64,000 nucleotides of DNA from JBBRZF01 sp038236965 (GCA_038236965.1 JBBRZF010000001.1:1-64000); one strand, 5' to 3'; shown: positions 51,051 to 60,252, counted from the stretch's first letter. Notes: generated from the letters alone by a model not told the origin. Made by a program: numbers and translations.

Positions 51051-52232
51051 ATGCTTCGTTTTTCCACCGCCGGGGAGTCCCATGGAGAGGCGCTCGTCGC
51101 TTTGCTCTCGGGATTGCCTGCGGGAATACCATCAGACCAGGAATTTATCGACCGCGAACTCTGGCGTCGCCAGCAAGGGTACGGACGCGGCGGACGCATG
51201 CGCATCGAGCGCGATCATGCTCACATTCTTTCCGGAGTTCGCAACGGACTGACCATCGGTTCTCCCATTGCCATTCTCATCAGCAACAACGATTGGAAGA
51301 ATTGGCAGGAGTCGCTCCCGGTCGATGCCGGAGACCCGGCGAAGCACAAGCGCGTAGCCTCTCCGCGACCCGGACATGCCGACCTGGCCGGAGCGCTGAA
51401 GTACAACTTCCCGGAGGCGCGTTACGTTCTGGAGCGTGCCTCTGCCCGCGAATCCACGGCGCGAGTAGCCGCCGGGGCAATCGCCAAACTGTTTCTCCGC
51501 GAACTCGGAATCGAAGTCTTGAGCCACGTCCTGCAGGTAGGCGCCGCCGCGCTCGTGCAAGCCGAAGTCGGTTGGGAGTCGATTCTCGCACTCGCCGCCA
51601 AAGACGACATCCTGCTGAACTGCGTGGACGCGGAGACCGAGCAACACATGAAGGAACAGGTGGACATCGCCTTGCGCACCGGAGACTCCGTCGGCGGCGT
51701 CTTCGAAGTGGTGGCTCACGGCGTGCCGCCCGGCCTCGGCACCTATGCGAATTGGGATGAGCGTCTCGACGGATTACTCGCAGGCGCCGTCATGTCGTTG
51801 CAAGCCGTCAAGGCCGTGGAAATCGGCGAGGGTGTCTCGGCTGCAACTAGCTTCGGCTCCAAAGTTCATGATGAAATAGGATATGAACGCGCGGAGCGTG
51901 CCGCATTCACCGGATTCACCCGCGCCGGCAATCACGCAGGCGGCATCGAAGGCGGCGTCTCCAACGGCAGCGACATCCTGGTGCGCGGATATTTGAAACC
52001 CATCTCGACCTTGCGGCGTCCGCTGGGTTCGGTCGATTTCGAAAGCCGCGAACCAGTGAAGGCCGCCTACGAGCGTTCGGATGTTTGCGTGGTTCCAGCC
52101 GCTGGCGTCGCGGCAGAATCGATGGTCGCGCTCACTCTTGCGCGCTGCGCACTGGAAAAGTTCGGCGGCGATTCCATGCTGGAAACGCGGCGCAACTACG
52201 AAGGCTACTGCCAACAGTTGAAAAATTATTAG
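51051..52232 (+). CDS. aroC: Chorismate synthase AroC
   Basis: Last step of the shikimate pathway (EPSP to chorismate), FMN-dependent; 393 aa. Signatures: MLRFSTAGESHGEALVALLSG shortened (STAGESHGEALVAL) with the catalytic His, GRGGRMRIERDHAHILSGVR region, RPGHADLAGALKY, RASARESTARVAAGA and AGNHAGGIEGGVSNG. It is first in a four-gene run; def begins on the base after its stop. Confidence 0.95.
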   Translation: MLRFSTAGESHGEALVALLSGLPAGIPSDQEFIDRELWRRQQGYGRGGRMRIERDHAHILSGVRNGLTIGSPIAILISNNDWKNWQESLPVDAGDPAKHKRVASPRPGHADLAGALKYNFPEARYVLERASARESTARVAAGAIAKLFLRELGIEVLSHVLQVGAAALVQAEVGWESILALAAKDDILLNCVDAETEQHMKEQVDIALRTGDSVGGVFEVVAHGVPPGLGTYANWDERLDGLLAGAVMSLQAVKAVEIGEGVSAATSFGSKVHDEIGYERAERAAFTGFTRAGNHAGGIEGGVSNGSDILVRGYLKPISTLRRPLGSVDFESREPVKAAYERSDVCVVPAAGVAAESMVALTLARCALEKFGGDSMLETRRNYEGYCQQLKNY

Positions 52233-52742
52233 ATGATTTATCCCATCGTTAAATTCGGCGACCCGGTACTCGAAAAACTCGCAGCGCCCATCACCAGCTT
52301 CGATGCCGAACTCAAGAAGTTCGTGGACGACATGTTCGACTCCATGTACGACGCGCACGGTGTTGGCCTGGCTGCGCCCCAGATCGGCTTCTCGCTCCAT
52401 CTCGCCGTCATCGACGTCAGCTTCAAGGAAGACCCCGACGCCAAGCTCGTCCTTTGCAATCCGCAGGTCATTAAGATCGAAGGACGACAGTCTGGCTCCG
52501 AGGGCTGCCTCAGTCTTCCGGAGTTTCGGGAGAATGTCGTCCGCCCCAAAAAGGTCACCATTCGCGCGCAGGATGTGAAAGGCGAGTGGTATGAAAAGAC
52601 CGGCGAAGAACTTCTCGCCCGCGCCTTCGTTCACGAGATCGATCACCTCAACGGCAAGCTCTACATCAGCCACATCTCGGCCCTGAAGCGCGATCTCATG
52701 AAGCGCAAGATCAAGAAGCTGCAAAAAGTCGGAGAGTGGTAG
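52233..52742 (+). CDS. def: Peptide deformylase
   Basis: Removes the N-formyl group from nascent proteins; 169 aa. All three motifs are visible: GVGLAAPQIG, EGCLSLPEF (metal Cys) and HEIDH (about residue 133). It starts directly after the aroC stop, and fmt follows after 69 bp, the usual def-fmt pairing of the two formyl-handling enzymes. Confidence 0.96.
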   Translation: MIYPIVKFGDPVLEKLAAPITSFDAELKKFVDDMFDSMYDAHGVGLAAPQIGFSLHLAVIDVSFKEDPDAKLVLCNPQVIKIEGRQSGSEGCLSLPEFRENVVRPKKVTIRAQDVKGEWYEKTGEELLARAFVHEIDHLNGKLYISHISALKRDLMKRKIKKLQKVGEW

Positions 52743-52811
52743 ACCCCATCTCCGCGAAATGAATTTTTCCACGCGCTATCCTGTATCAGTGGTAGAGCTG
52801 CCGCCAATTCC

Positions 52812-53750
52812 ATGCGACTCGTATTTTGCGGAACCCCACAATTCGCGGTTGCCACGCTCGACGTGCTCGTTGCCGGCGGACACCAGGTCGCGCTCGTCGT
52901 CACCCAGCCTGACCGTCCGCGCGGACGCGGCATGGAACTCGCGCACTCTCCGGTGAAGCAATCTGCACACAAACACGAGCTCCCCACGGCGCAACCGGAA
53001 CGCATCAAGAACAACGCGGAGTTCCGCGCGCAACTCGAAGCCCTCGCACCCGACGCCATCGTCGTCGTCGGCTATGGACGCATCATTCCGCGCTGGATGA
53101 TCGACCTGCCGCGCCACGGCAATCTGAATGTGCACGCTTCGCTGCTGCCGAAATATCGCGGAGCCGCGCCCATCCAATGGGCCATCGCCATGGGCGAACA
53201 GCTCACCGGCGTCACCACCATGCGCATCGACGAAGGCCTCGACACGGGCGACATCCTCATGCAAGCCGAGTTGAAAATTGAAGCGGAGGACACGGCGGTC
53301 ACGCTCGCGCCACGACTCGCCGCCATCGGCGCCACCCTGATGCTCGATACCTTGATGGCCTTGGACGACGGCATTATGCGGCCGCGTCCGCAAGAACACG
53401 CGCACCACTCGCTCGCACCAATCTTGAAAAAAGAAGATGGCCTCGTAGATTTTTCGCGCCCCGCTGCCTGCATCAACCATCGTTTGCGCGGATTCCAGCC
53501 GTGGCCCGGAGCCTTCTCAACATTCCGCGGCAAGAGTGTGACCTTTCATTCGCTCGCGCCGTTGCCCAGTGGCACGGCCATTCTCGAACCCGGTGAACTC
53601 GCGCAAGCCTGCGACGCGCTCATCGTTGGTTGCGGAGAAGGGACCGCCCTCGAAGTTCGCGAATTGCAACTCGAAGGCAAACGCCGCATGACCGCGCGTG
53701 ACTTCGTCAACGGATACCAACCAAAACCGGGAGAACGCTTCGGCGCCTGA
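52812..53750 (+). CDS. fmt: Methionyl-tRNA formyltransferase
   Basis: Formylates initiator Met-tRNA; 312 aa. The formyl-transferase domain starts RLVFCGTPQFAVATLDVL and contains the catalytic region NVHASLLPKYRGAAPIQWAI with the conserved Asn-His, then GVTTMRIDEGLDTGDIL. The C-terminal beta barrel (about 205-310) includes INHRLRGFQPWPGAF. It lies between def and rsmB in the widespread def-fmt-rsmB order. Confidence 0.96.
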   Translation: MRLVFCGTPQFAVATLDVLVAGGHQVALVVTQPDRPRGRGMELAHSPVKQSAHKHELPTAQPERIKNNAEFRAQLEALAPDAIVVVGYGRIIPRWMIDLPRHGNLNVHASLLPKYRGAAPIQWAIAMGEQLTGVTTMRIDEGLDTGDILMQAELKIEAEDTAVTLAPRLAAIGATLMLDTLMALDDGIMRPRPQEHAHHSLAPILKKEDGLVDFSRPAACINHRLRGFQPWPGAFSTFRGKSVTFHSLAPLPSGTAILEPGELAQACDALIVGCGEGTALEVRELQLEGKRRMTARDFVNGYQPKPGERFGA

Positions 53751-53752
53751 AT

Positions 53753-55087
53753 ATGCCAGTTTCCGCAGCACGCGCCGCCGCCTTCGACATTCTCATACGG
53801 GTGAATGAACTCGATTCCTACGCCTCGGAACTGCTCCACTCCGACCGCCTCAACCACCTCACCGCGGCCGACCGCGGACTCTGCACCGAGTTGGTCATGG
53901 GCGTCCTGCGCTGGCAATCTGCGCTCGACACGGCCATCGAACCCTTCTCTTCGCAAAAAATTTCCCGACTGGATCCGGAAGTTCTCGTCGCCCTGCGCCT
54001 CGCCGTTTACCAGGTGCATCACCTCGACCGCATCCCTTCACGAGCAGCAGTGAACGAGAGTGTGGAACTGGTGAAGCGTGCGCGCAAAAAATCGGCGGTG
54101 CCCTTCGTGAACGCCGTGCTGCGCAAGTTCACGGCGATTCCGCCCGATCCCTTTTCTGAATCCGAACCAACCATCGAACAGTTGCCCATGCGCCTCGCGC
54201 ATCCGCAATGGCTGGTCTCGCGATGGGCGCTTGAATATGGACTCGCGGCCACCACACGCATCTGCCAGCACGATCAGCAGACGCCCTCCACGACCTTGCG
54301 ACTGCATGAAGACGCTGCCGCCGTCGAAGCCGAACTGCGCGCGGCAGGCATCGACCTTGAGCCAGGAAAATTTGTTCGCGACGCTCGACTCGTCGTCAGC
54401 GGAGACGTTGTCAACACACCGGCCTTCCGCGAAAATCGCGTCGCCATTCAGGACGAAGCCTCGCAACTGGTCGCGCTGCTCGTCGGCACCGGCACGCGTC
54501 TTCTCGATTGCTGCGCCGCTCCCGGCGGAAAAACCGCTGCGCTCGCCGAACGCAATCCCACGGCCACCATCCTCGCCGTCGAACTGCATCCCCATCGCTC
54601 GCGCACGATGGCCGAGCGACTCGCCGGACGCAACGTGGAAGTCCTTACCGCCGACGCCACCGCGCTGCCATACGGCGCGGAATTCGATCGCGTCCTCGCC
54701 GACGTTCCTTGCTCCGGCACCGGAACGCTCGCGCGCAATCCGGAAATCAAATGGAAGCTGACCGCCGCCGACCTCGCTGACCTGCAAGCGCGCCAGATCG
54801 CAATCCTCACGGCCGCCATGCGCCACGTCGCTCCCGGCGGACGAGTCGTCTACTCAACTTGTTCTTTAGAGTCGGAAGAAAATGAAGCCGTAGTCGAGCA
54901 GGCACTCGCCGCGCACACGGACTTCCGCGTGGTCAATGCCGCCGAACGCTTACAAGAACTACGCGATTCCGGCGACCTTGTCTGGACCACGCCCGAAACG
55001 CTGGTGCACGACCGCTTCCTTCGCACGCTGCCGGGAACGCATCCCTGCGACGGATTCTTCGCGGCCATCCTTGAACGCAATCCCTAG
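53753..55087 (+). CDS. rsmB: 16S rRNA m5C967 methyltransferase RsmB
   Basis: 444 aa. An N-terminal NusB-like RNA-binding helical domain (about 1-135) is followed by the methyltransferase. SAM motif I region LLDCCAAPGGKTAALAE, the PCSGTGTLARNPEIKW motif with one active-site Cys and YSTCSLESEENE with the second Cys are present. The start is 2 bp after the fmt stop, so the two are co-translated. It is the last gene of the aroC run. Confidence 0.94.
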   Translation: MPVSAARAAAFDILIRVNELDSYASELLHSDRLNHLTAADRGLCTELVMGVLRWQSALDTAIEPFSSQKISRLDPEVLVALRLAVYQVHHLDRIPSRAAVNESVELVKRARKKSAVPFVNAVLRKFTAIPPDPFSESEPTIEQLPMRLAHPQWLVSRWALEYGLAATTRICQHDQQTPSTTLRLHEDAAAVEAELRAAGIDLEPGKFVRDARLVVSGDVVNTPAFRENRVAIQDEASQLVALLVGTGTRLLDCCAAPGGKTAALAERNPTATILAVELHPHRSRTMAERLAGRNVEVLTADATALPYGAEFDRVLADVPCSGTGTLARNPEIKWKLTAADLADLQARQIAILTAAMRHVAPGGRVVYSTCSLESEENEAVVEQALAAHTDFRVVNAAERLQELRDSGDLVWTTPETLVHDRFLRTLPGTHPCDGFFAAILERNP

Positions 55088-55146
55088 CGACGTACCCTCA
55101 AGCGCCCGGGTCAGCGTAGTAGGTTTGAGAAATCCCCAGACCGCTC

Positions 55147-55758
55147 TCACCCCCGCTTGCGCACCACCCACGTCGTCATGCATCGCTGATCTTGTACGAC
55201 TGTGGTCTTGAGCGGGTCCACCAACTCGCCGCCTAGCTCTTTCGTGAGTTGGACGAGCAGCGCTTCATCCACCAGGTATCGCATCGTTCCGTCGGGCAAC
55301 AGGTAGCGACGCCCCTTCAGGCACCTCATACGCTTCTCCATGCCGATGGTGGAGGCCAGTCGGCAGAAGAACAGGCCTCCCGGCTTCAGCACTCGCCAGC
55401 TTCCGCACAGCATGACCATAAACTGCTCGTCGTCAGCGGCAAAGTGCAGGACCGCGCTGCTCAGGACCACGTCCGCCGACGCGTCCGGGAACGACATCGC
55501 CTCGATGGCTTCCACGCGGAAATTCGTCTTTGGCAGCGAAGGCGCGAGCGATGCCGCCAAATCTCGTACACTCTCCACGGCCTCGGCGTTCGCGTCCGCG
55601 CCAAACACTTCGTACCCGCAACTCAACAGGTAGACAAGGTTGCGCCCCGCCCCGCACCCTGCGTCACAGATCTTCATGCCGGGCGCGATGCGGCCTCGCA
55701 GAATCTGGTCGAAGAGGTAGATGTCGATAGGGCCGAATTGTTCCTGAAGCGTCAGCAT
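55147..55758 (-). CDS. Class I SAM-dependent methyltransferase
   Basis: 203 aa from the ATG at 55758, where MLTLQEQFGPIDIYLFDQIL begins; an upstream extension to 55818 lies within repeat element B. Motif I is ICDAGCGAGRNLVYLL; VFGADANAEAVE and SSAVLHFAADDEQF follow (motif IV region with a His), and the end of the core is WRVLKPGGLFFCRLAS. Substrate unknown; tellurite/UbiE-like relatives exist. Its first 7 bases overlap the short ORF of repeat element B on the same strand. Confidence 0.8.
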   Translation of the reverse strand: MLTLQEQFGPIDIYLFDQILRGRIAPGMKICDAGCGAGRNLVYLLSCGYEVFGADANAEAVESVRDLAASLAPSLPKTNFRVEAIEAMSFPDASADVVLSSAVLHFAADDEQFMVMLCGSWRVLKPGGLFFCRLASTIGMEKRMRCLKGRRYLLPDGTMRYLVDEALLVQLTKELGGELVDPLKTTVVQDQRCMTTWVVRKRG

Positions 55759-56003
55759 GGCTCTGCGCCGACTATAGAGGAGAAGTTGAAGTAGAAGCAA
55801 AATCGCTGACCAGCGCAAGGTCGGGTACGGCGGCAGACTTCCTTTGGAATTTCTCCGCGCTTTACTTTGTAGAAGAACGACTCCACCGTCTGCTCCAAAA
55901 TCTTGTCAAGCCCCTGATTGCCCTTAATTTCAACTAACCTGCTGATTCCAAACAAAATATAGTTGCGCCTCCCATGTCCAGTTGACCCCCTCCCATGTGT
56001 CAT
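55752..56003 (-). CDS. Short ORF of repeat element B, coding status uncertain
   Basis: 83 codons from ATGACA to TGA, ending within the start region of the methyltransferase gene. The start MTHGRGSTGH, then LFGISRLVEIKGNQGLDKIL, aligns without gaps with the ORF in copy A. The rest (SFFYKVKRGEIPKEVCRRT) has no counterpart there and no recognised domain. It may be coding, a remnant, or merely an open frame in a structured repeat. Confidence 0.28.
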   Translation of the reverse strand: MTHGRGSTGHGRRNYILFGISRLVEIKGNQGLDKILEQTVESFFYKVKRGEIPKEVCRRTRPCAGQRFCFYFNFSSIVGAEPC

Positions 56004-56342
56004 ACTAGATACAGAGAACAAACAAGGCCGCGCCCACTCAGCGCGGCCTTTCGTCTTTCGTCTTTTGCCTTTGCCTTTGCCTTTGCCTTTGCCTTTGCCT
56101 TTGACTTTAACGGACAGCCGACAGCCGACAGCTAACAGATGTCAACTGCTTTGTTGTCAATATTTTGACCCTTAACTCCTTACGAATCAAGATTTTGCCG
56201 ACCTCTTCCCCGTAAAATATTGAAAACAAGGATTTTAGAAAACAGGAAAAGGGGGAGGGGAGGGGCGGAGGCTTTACATCTGGCTTCTGACAACTGACCA
56301 GCCGAGAGCCGACAGCCGACAGCCGACAATCTGACAGCCGAC
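55890..56342 (-). repeat. Composite intergenic repeat element, copy B
   Basis: Minus-strand order matches copy A: AGCCGAC-type heptamers (56342-56300), a C-rich tract, the core CCTTGTTTTCAATATTTTA with loop GGGGAAGAGG (56231-56187), GACAGCC-type heptamers (56140-56113), six AAAGGC hexamers (56106-56064), a 10-bp GC hairpin (56050-56024), TATCTAGT then ATGACA (56003), a conserved GGGTCAACTGGACATGGGAG block and GGGGCTTGACAAGATTTTGG (ending about 55890). It occupies most of the 667-bp gap before the blaI-like gene; 56343-56425 shows nothing else. Confidence 0.72.
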
Positions 56343-56425
56343 ATGGCGTTCAAGGCTCCTTCTGCTACGAGCTACTGCCGAAGTAGATTGCTCATAAGAC
56401 CGGCTTCAGCCTAGAATGTGACACC

Positions 56426-56863
56426 ATGTTTGCAAACTTTTGGTCGCGATTAGCACGCTATCGGAAACTTAGTGCCTTGTCGCTCGGCGATCTGGAAAAA
56501 GCCGTGATGGAACGCATGTGGGATGGCGGCGAATGTGCCGTTCGCGACCTGCATGCCGAATATAACGGCAAACTCGCCTACACCACCCTGATGACGACCG
56601 TGGACCGCCTGCATAAAAAAGGGCTGCTCGAGCGTCGCAAGGATGGCAAGGCATTCATTTATAAACCCCTCCTCTCCCGCGAAGAGCTCGACTGCGGCAT
56701 TGCGCGCGACCTCATCGGCGTTCTGCTGCAGGAGCGTAGCTCGCAGCCCTTCGCGCTGCTTGCCAGCTTTGTGGACGCCATCGACGAACAGGACGAGCAG
56801 TTGCTGAACGCGCTGGAGCAGGAAATCAAGAAGCGTCGCGCGTCGTCAGGAAGCAAAGGCTAA
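56426..56863 (+). CDS. BlaI/MecI-family transcriptional repressor
   Basis: 145 aa. Winged helix with LGDLEKAVMERMWDGGECAV, AYTTLMTTVDRLHKKGLLER and KDGKAFIYKPL, all typical of BlaI/MecI. Such repressors are cleaved after signalling by the partner M56 protease. The partner gene starts 3 bp after its stop. A typical target would be a cell-wall stress or beta-lactamase gene, but none lies nearby, so the pair may regulate itself and distant genes. Confidence 0.9.
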   Translation: MFANFWSRLARYRKLSALSLGDLEKAVMERMWDGGECAVRDLHAEYNGKLAYTTLMTTVDRLHKKGLLERRKDGKAFIYKPLLSREELDCGIARDLIGVLLQERSSQPFALLASFVDAIDEQDEQLLNALEQEIKKRRASSGSKG

Positions 56864-56866
56864 CCG

Positions 56867-57847
56867 GTGTATACGCTGATCGGCATCTCGATGGTGATCA
56901 CGGCAGCCATGCTGTCATCCTTGGCTTTTAGTGTGGGACTGACGGCGCTATGGCCGCTGCTGAAGCGGGTAGCGCGCAAGCTTTCTGCAGCCGCGGAATC
57001 GCGCTTCTGGTTCACCGTGGGACTTGCTCCGGCCATGGCCGGCATGTGGGTCGCTCTCCTGATTGCCGTGCCGAGTTACATCATTCACGAACCGCGTCAC
57101 TCCAACGAGAGATTCGGCCTTCCGCTGCTGGCACTCACTTTTGCGGCGCTGGCTCTGTTTGCGGGAGCGCTTGTGGGATGTGCGCTGGTCTTCGCAAGAG
57201 CCTGGAAAGTCTCCAGCCTGTTGCGAAAACACAGTCGCCGTCTCGACCTGCCGGGAGTGGATAAAGAAATTTACGAACTGCCGGAGAGTTCGGGCACGTT
57301 CACGGTTGTCGGCGTGTTTCGTCCAGCGATGTTCGTTTCGCGCGCCGTTCTGGGCACGTTGAACGAGGTAGAACTTGCTTCGGTTCTGCAGCACGAGCTG
57401 GCGCACATGCGTTCGCAACACAACGGGCTTACGCTGGCCTTGCGGTTTGCGACGCAACTCAGTGGCAATCCGTTCTTCATCCGCATGGTCCACAACGAAT
57501 GGATTCAGGCGATCGAACTGGAAGCGGATGCTGCCGCCATCCACTCCCCGGAAGATGCGTTGGAACTCGGCTCCGCGCTGGTCAAGATTGCGAGGCTGTC
57601 GGTTGCGCCGTCGATGGCTGCAGGCGCCGGATGTAGCTTTGTCGATAGCACTTGCAATTCCGCACTGAGCCGCCGCATCGGCTACCTGCGTGCGGCCGCA
57701 GCGGGCGAGATTCGTACCTCGCAGACGGTGATGATCCGCGTGGGAGAAATTGCCGTGTGCTGCGTCTTTCCGCTGATCATCGGAATCGCATCCACCCCAG
57801 CAATCCTGAATCGCGCGCACAATGCGCTCGAACTGTTGATGAGGTAA
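56867..57847 (+). CDS. M56-family membrane metalloprotease (BlaR1 protease part)
   Basis: 326 aa, GTG start 3 bp after the BlaI stop. Membrane segments at about 5-27, 45-70, 85-110 and a terminal one at about 292-312. The zinc motif HELAH (VLQHELAHMRSQHN) is at about residue 175 with a second Glu in ELEADAAAI. It matches the M56 zinc protease domain of BlaR1 but lacks the C-terminal penicillin-binding sensor, so it senses something else or relies on another protein. The substrate is presumably the BlaI-like repressor. Confidence 0.88.
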   Translation: MYTLIGISMVITAAMLSSLAFSVGLTALWPLLKRVARKLSAAAESRFWFTVGLAPAMAGMWVALLIAVPSYIIHEPRHSNERFGLPLLALTFAALALFAGALVGCALVFARAWKVSSLLRKHSRRLDLPGVDKEIYELPESSGTFTVVGVFRPAMFVSRAVLGTLNEVELASVLQHELAHMRSQHNGLTLALRFATQLSGNPFFIRMVHNEWIQAIELEADAAAIHSPEDALELGSALVKIARLSVAPSMAAGAGCSFVDSTCNSALSRRIGYLRAAAAGEIRTSQTVMIRVGEIAVCCVFPLIIGIASTPAILNRAHNALELLMR

Positions 57848-57885
57848 TGCGCGAAATCACTCGCGCGTGAGAAGAAAAAATCACA

Positions 57886-59475
57886 TCAGTGGCGGAAGTG
57901 GCGAATGCCGGTGAGCACCATTGCCATGCCAAGGCGGTTCGCCGTCGCGATAACTTGCTCGTCGGCCTTCGACCCCCCGGGTTGGATGATGGCCGTTGCA
58001 CCGGCCTGGCCGATGACTTCCACGCCGTCGGAAAACGGGAAGAAAGCGTCGCTGGCCGCAACCGAGCCTGCGAGAGGCAGAACGGCTTTAGCTGCGCCGA
58101 TTTTGGCGGAATCCACGCGGCTCATCTGCCCGGCACCCACGCCGATTCCGCGACCATCTTTCGCGTACAGGATGGCGTTCGACTTCACATGCTTGCAGAC
58201 TTTCCAGGCGAAGAGCAGGTCACGCATTTCTGCTTCGCTGGGTGCGCGTTCGCTGACGACCTTGAGTTGCGTTGAATCAATTTTCGCGAGGTCGTTGTCC
58301 TGAATCAGCAATCCCCCACTGACGGCCTTGATGACCCACTTCTGCGGCGCGGAGTCAATCTCCAATAGCCGAAGATCCTTGCGCTTTGCAAACCGCTGAC
58401 GTGCGGCTTCGTCAAAACTAGTAGCGATGATGCACTCAATGAACAGTGCCTGACCGTTGTGACGCAATCCGGCGATGGCCTCGGCCGCGGCGCCGTCCAC
58501 GGAACGGTTCACGGCGATGACGCCTCCGAAGGCGGAGACGGGGTCGCACTCAAAGGCGCGCTGGAAGGCTTCCACGATGTCTTTGCCAACCGCACTGCCG
58601 CAGGGGTTGGTGTGTTTGATAATGGCGCAAAAGGGCTCGTCGAATTCGCTGGCCAGATCCCACGAGGCCTGCAGATCGACAATGTTGTTGTAGGAGAGTT
58701 CCTTGCCTTGCAGCTGGCGTCCGTTGGCTACGCCGGACGTGCCGCCGTCGGAATAAAGCGCGGCCTTCTGATGGGGATTCTCGCCATAGCGGAGGTCCGC
58801 GACTTTGCGGTCGGTGATGCGCACGGTTTGTGGGAAGGCTTCGGCAGTAAGTCCCGCGATGTCGAAGCTGCCGGCATCGTCGATGCTGATGGTTTCCAGC
58901 GCCGTCGCGATGGCCGCATCGTAGGCTGCGGTCGTGGCGAATGCTTTTTGCGCTAGTCCCCACTTGGTCTTCAGGGAAAGCTCGCCGCCGTTCTGCACTA
59001 GTTCAGACGCGATCGCTGCGTAGTCGGCGGGAGAAGTCACGATGGCGACGTCCTGAAAATTTTTCGCAGCCGATCGGACCATGGATGGACCGCCAATATC
59101 GATGTTCTCGATGATCTCCTCAAAATGGACGCCGGGCTTGGCGGCGGTTTTCTCGAAGGCGTAGAGGTTGACGACGACCATGTCGATGGGGTGAATGTCG
59201 TGCTCGGCCACGGCAGCGCGGTGAGCGGAGTTGCCGCGGATGTAAAGGATGCCGCCGTGAACTTTGGGGTGCAAGGTCTTCACGCGGCCGTCGAGCATTT
59301 CAGGGAAGCCGGTCAGTTCGGAGATATCTTTTACCGCGATGCCGGCTTCGCGCAACAGTTTCGCTGTTCCACCGGTGGAGATGAGTTCCACGCTCATTCC
59401 TGCCAGCTTCTTCGCAAAGTCAACCAAACCAGTTTTGTCGGTAACGCTAAGGAGTGCTCGCTGAACTTTCGCCAT
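57886..59475 (-). CDS. purH: Bifunctional AICAR formyltransferase/IMP cyclohydrolase PurH
   Basis: Last two steps of IMP synthesis; 529 aa from the ATG at 59475, preceded by GAGAGG. The IMP cyclohydrolase domain (about 1-195) starts RALLSVTDKTGLVDFAKKL and has the ISTGGTAKLLREAGI segment. The formyltransferase domain shows RYGENPHQKAAL and IIKHTNPCGSAV (His-Thr-Asn-Pro-Cys signature) and ends with QPGGSKADEQVI and GIRHFRH. It is isolated, convergent with the M56 gene; no other pur gene is in the window. Confidence 0.96.
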   Translation of the reverse strand: MAKVQRALLSVTDKTGLVDFAKKLAGMSVELISTGGTAKLLREAGIAVKDISELTGFPEMLDGRVKTLHPKVHGGILYIRGNSAHRAAVAEHDIHPIDMVVVNLYAFEKTAAKPGVHFEEIIENIDIGGPSMVRSAAKNFQDVAIVTSPADYAAIASELVQNGGELSLKTKWGLAQKAFATTAAYDAAIATALETISIDDAGSFDIAGLTAEAFPQTVRITDRKVADLRYGENPHQKAALYSDGGTSGVANGRQLQGKELSYNNIVDLQASWDLASEFDEPFCAIIKHTNPCGSAVGKDIVEAFQRAFECDPVSAFGGVIAVNRSVDGAAAEAIAGLRHNGQALFIECIIATSFDEAARQRFAKRKDLRLLEIDSAPQKWVIKAVSGGLLIQDNDLAKIDSTQLKVVSERAPSEAEMRDLLFAWKVCKHVKSNAILYAKDGRGIGVGAGQMSRVDSAKIGAAKAVLPLAGSVAASDAFFPFSDGVEVIGQAGATAIIQPGGSKADEQVIATANRLGMAMVLTGIRHFRH

Positions 59476-59661
59476 TTCGCCTCTCAAGAGAATTAAGTTG
59501 CCGGCGATCTGTCATGCCGGGACCTGCATCTCTTCACGACCGCAAGGTGCGGTGCATGAAAGTGCCAACTTTGCCGCCACCCACAGCGGCTTCATAGCTT
59601 GGAACCAATTCTGGATTGCGGGATGTCCGGAAAGGATCGAGTTGCGGACGAAAGCAGGGCA

Positions 59662-60252
59662 CTAAGGGCGCGCTTTAGCTTTCAGGCGAACTTGTCCGTC
59701 CTGCACCTCTATAGTGTACTCGACTGCGTTGCAGCCGTATTGGATCCGCAACTGCTCGGTCTTACGACGAACGAAGGAGTTGAATATTTCGAAGCTGGCG
59801 CCCTCGCTGACGGCCTCGCCGGAGTGACGCTTGGCCTCCATCATGACTTCGTAAAGACGATGCACTTTTTCCTGATCGGTATCGGGGTCAGAGTATTCGA
59901 TGGAGAATGGCTTCATCTCGCCGAGGCTGGCGGGAGATTCGCTCTGGAGAAAGCGCAGGCCCTGTATGCCAAGGATGGCGTCTTGCGGGCGGCGGTATCC
60001 CTCTTCCTTGATCTTGAGCTTTTGCCGCCAAAGGTCGCTGAATACGGCATAACGCTGCACGATGGAATTGAACTTGAAGCGTTGTGCGAAGTTGAGCTGC
60101 TGGCCGTCGCTGAGCTTTTTGATAGCAAAGGAAACACGCCACTCCGTGTCTTTCGGGGGGCGCTTGGAGCCGCCGCCGAAGTACACGTCGTACTCGATCT
60201 TCAACCTTCGCAGGTTCTCGTCGAGTCCACTGATTTGTTCGTCAATCGTCAC
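59662..60252 (-). CDS. MXAN_5187 C-terminal-domain-like protein
   Basis: 196 aa, GTG start. The segments EQISGLDENLRRLKIEYDVYF, shortened to LDENLRRLKIEYDVYFGG, and NFAQRFKFNSIVQRYAVFSD resemble the conserved helical domain named after Myxococcus MXAN_5187, found in Acidobacteria and Myxococcota. A second helical part (YEVMMEAKRHSGEAV, SFVRRKTEQLRIQYGCNAVEY) and a short beta end follow. No enzyme motif is seen and the function is unknown. The family name is from memory and only moderately sure. Confidence 0.6.
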   Translation of the reverse strand: MTIDEQISGLDENLRRLKIEYDVYFGGGSKRPPKDTEWRVSFAIKKLSDGQQLNFAQRFKFNSIVQRYAVFSDLWRQKLKIKEEGYRRPQDAILGIQGLRFLQSESPASLGEMKPFSIEYSDPDTDQEKVHRLYEVMMEAKRHSGEAVSEGASFEIFNSFVRRKTEQLRIQYGCNAVEYTIEVQDGQVRLKAKARP

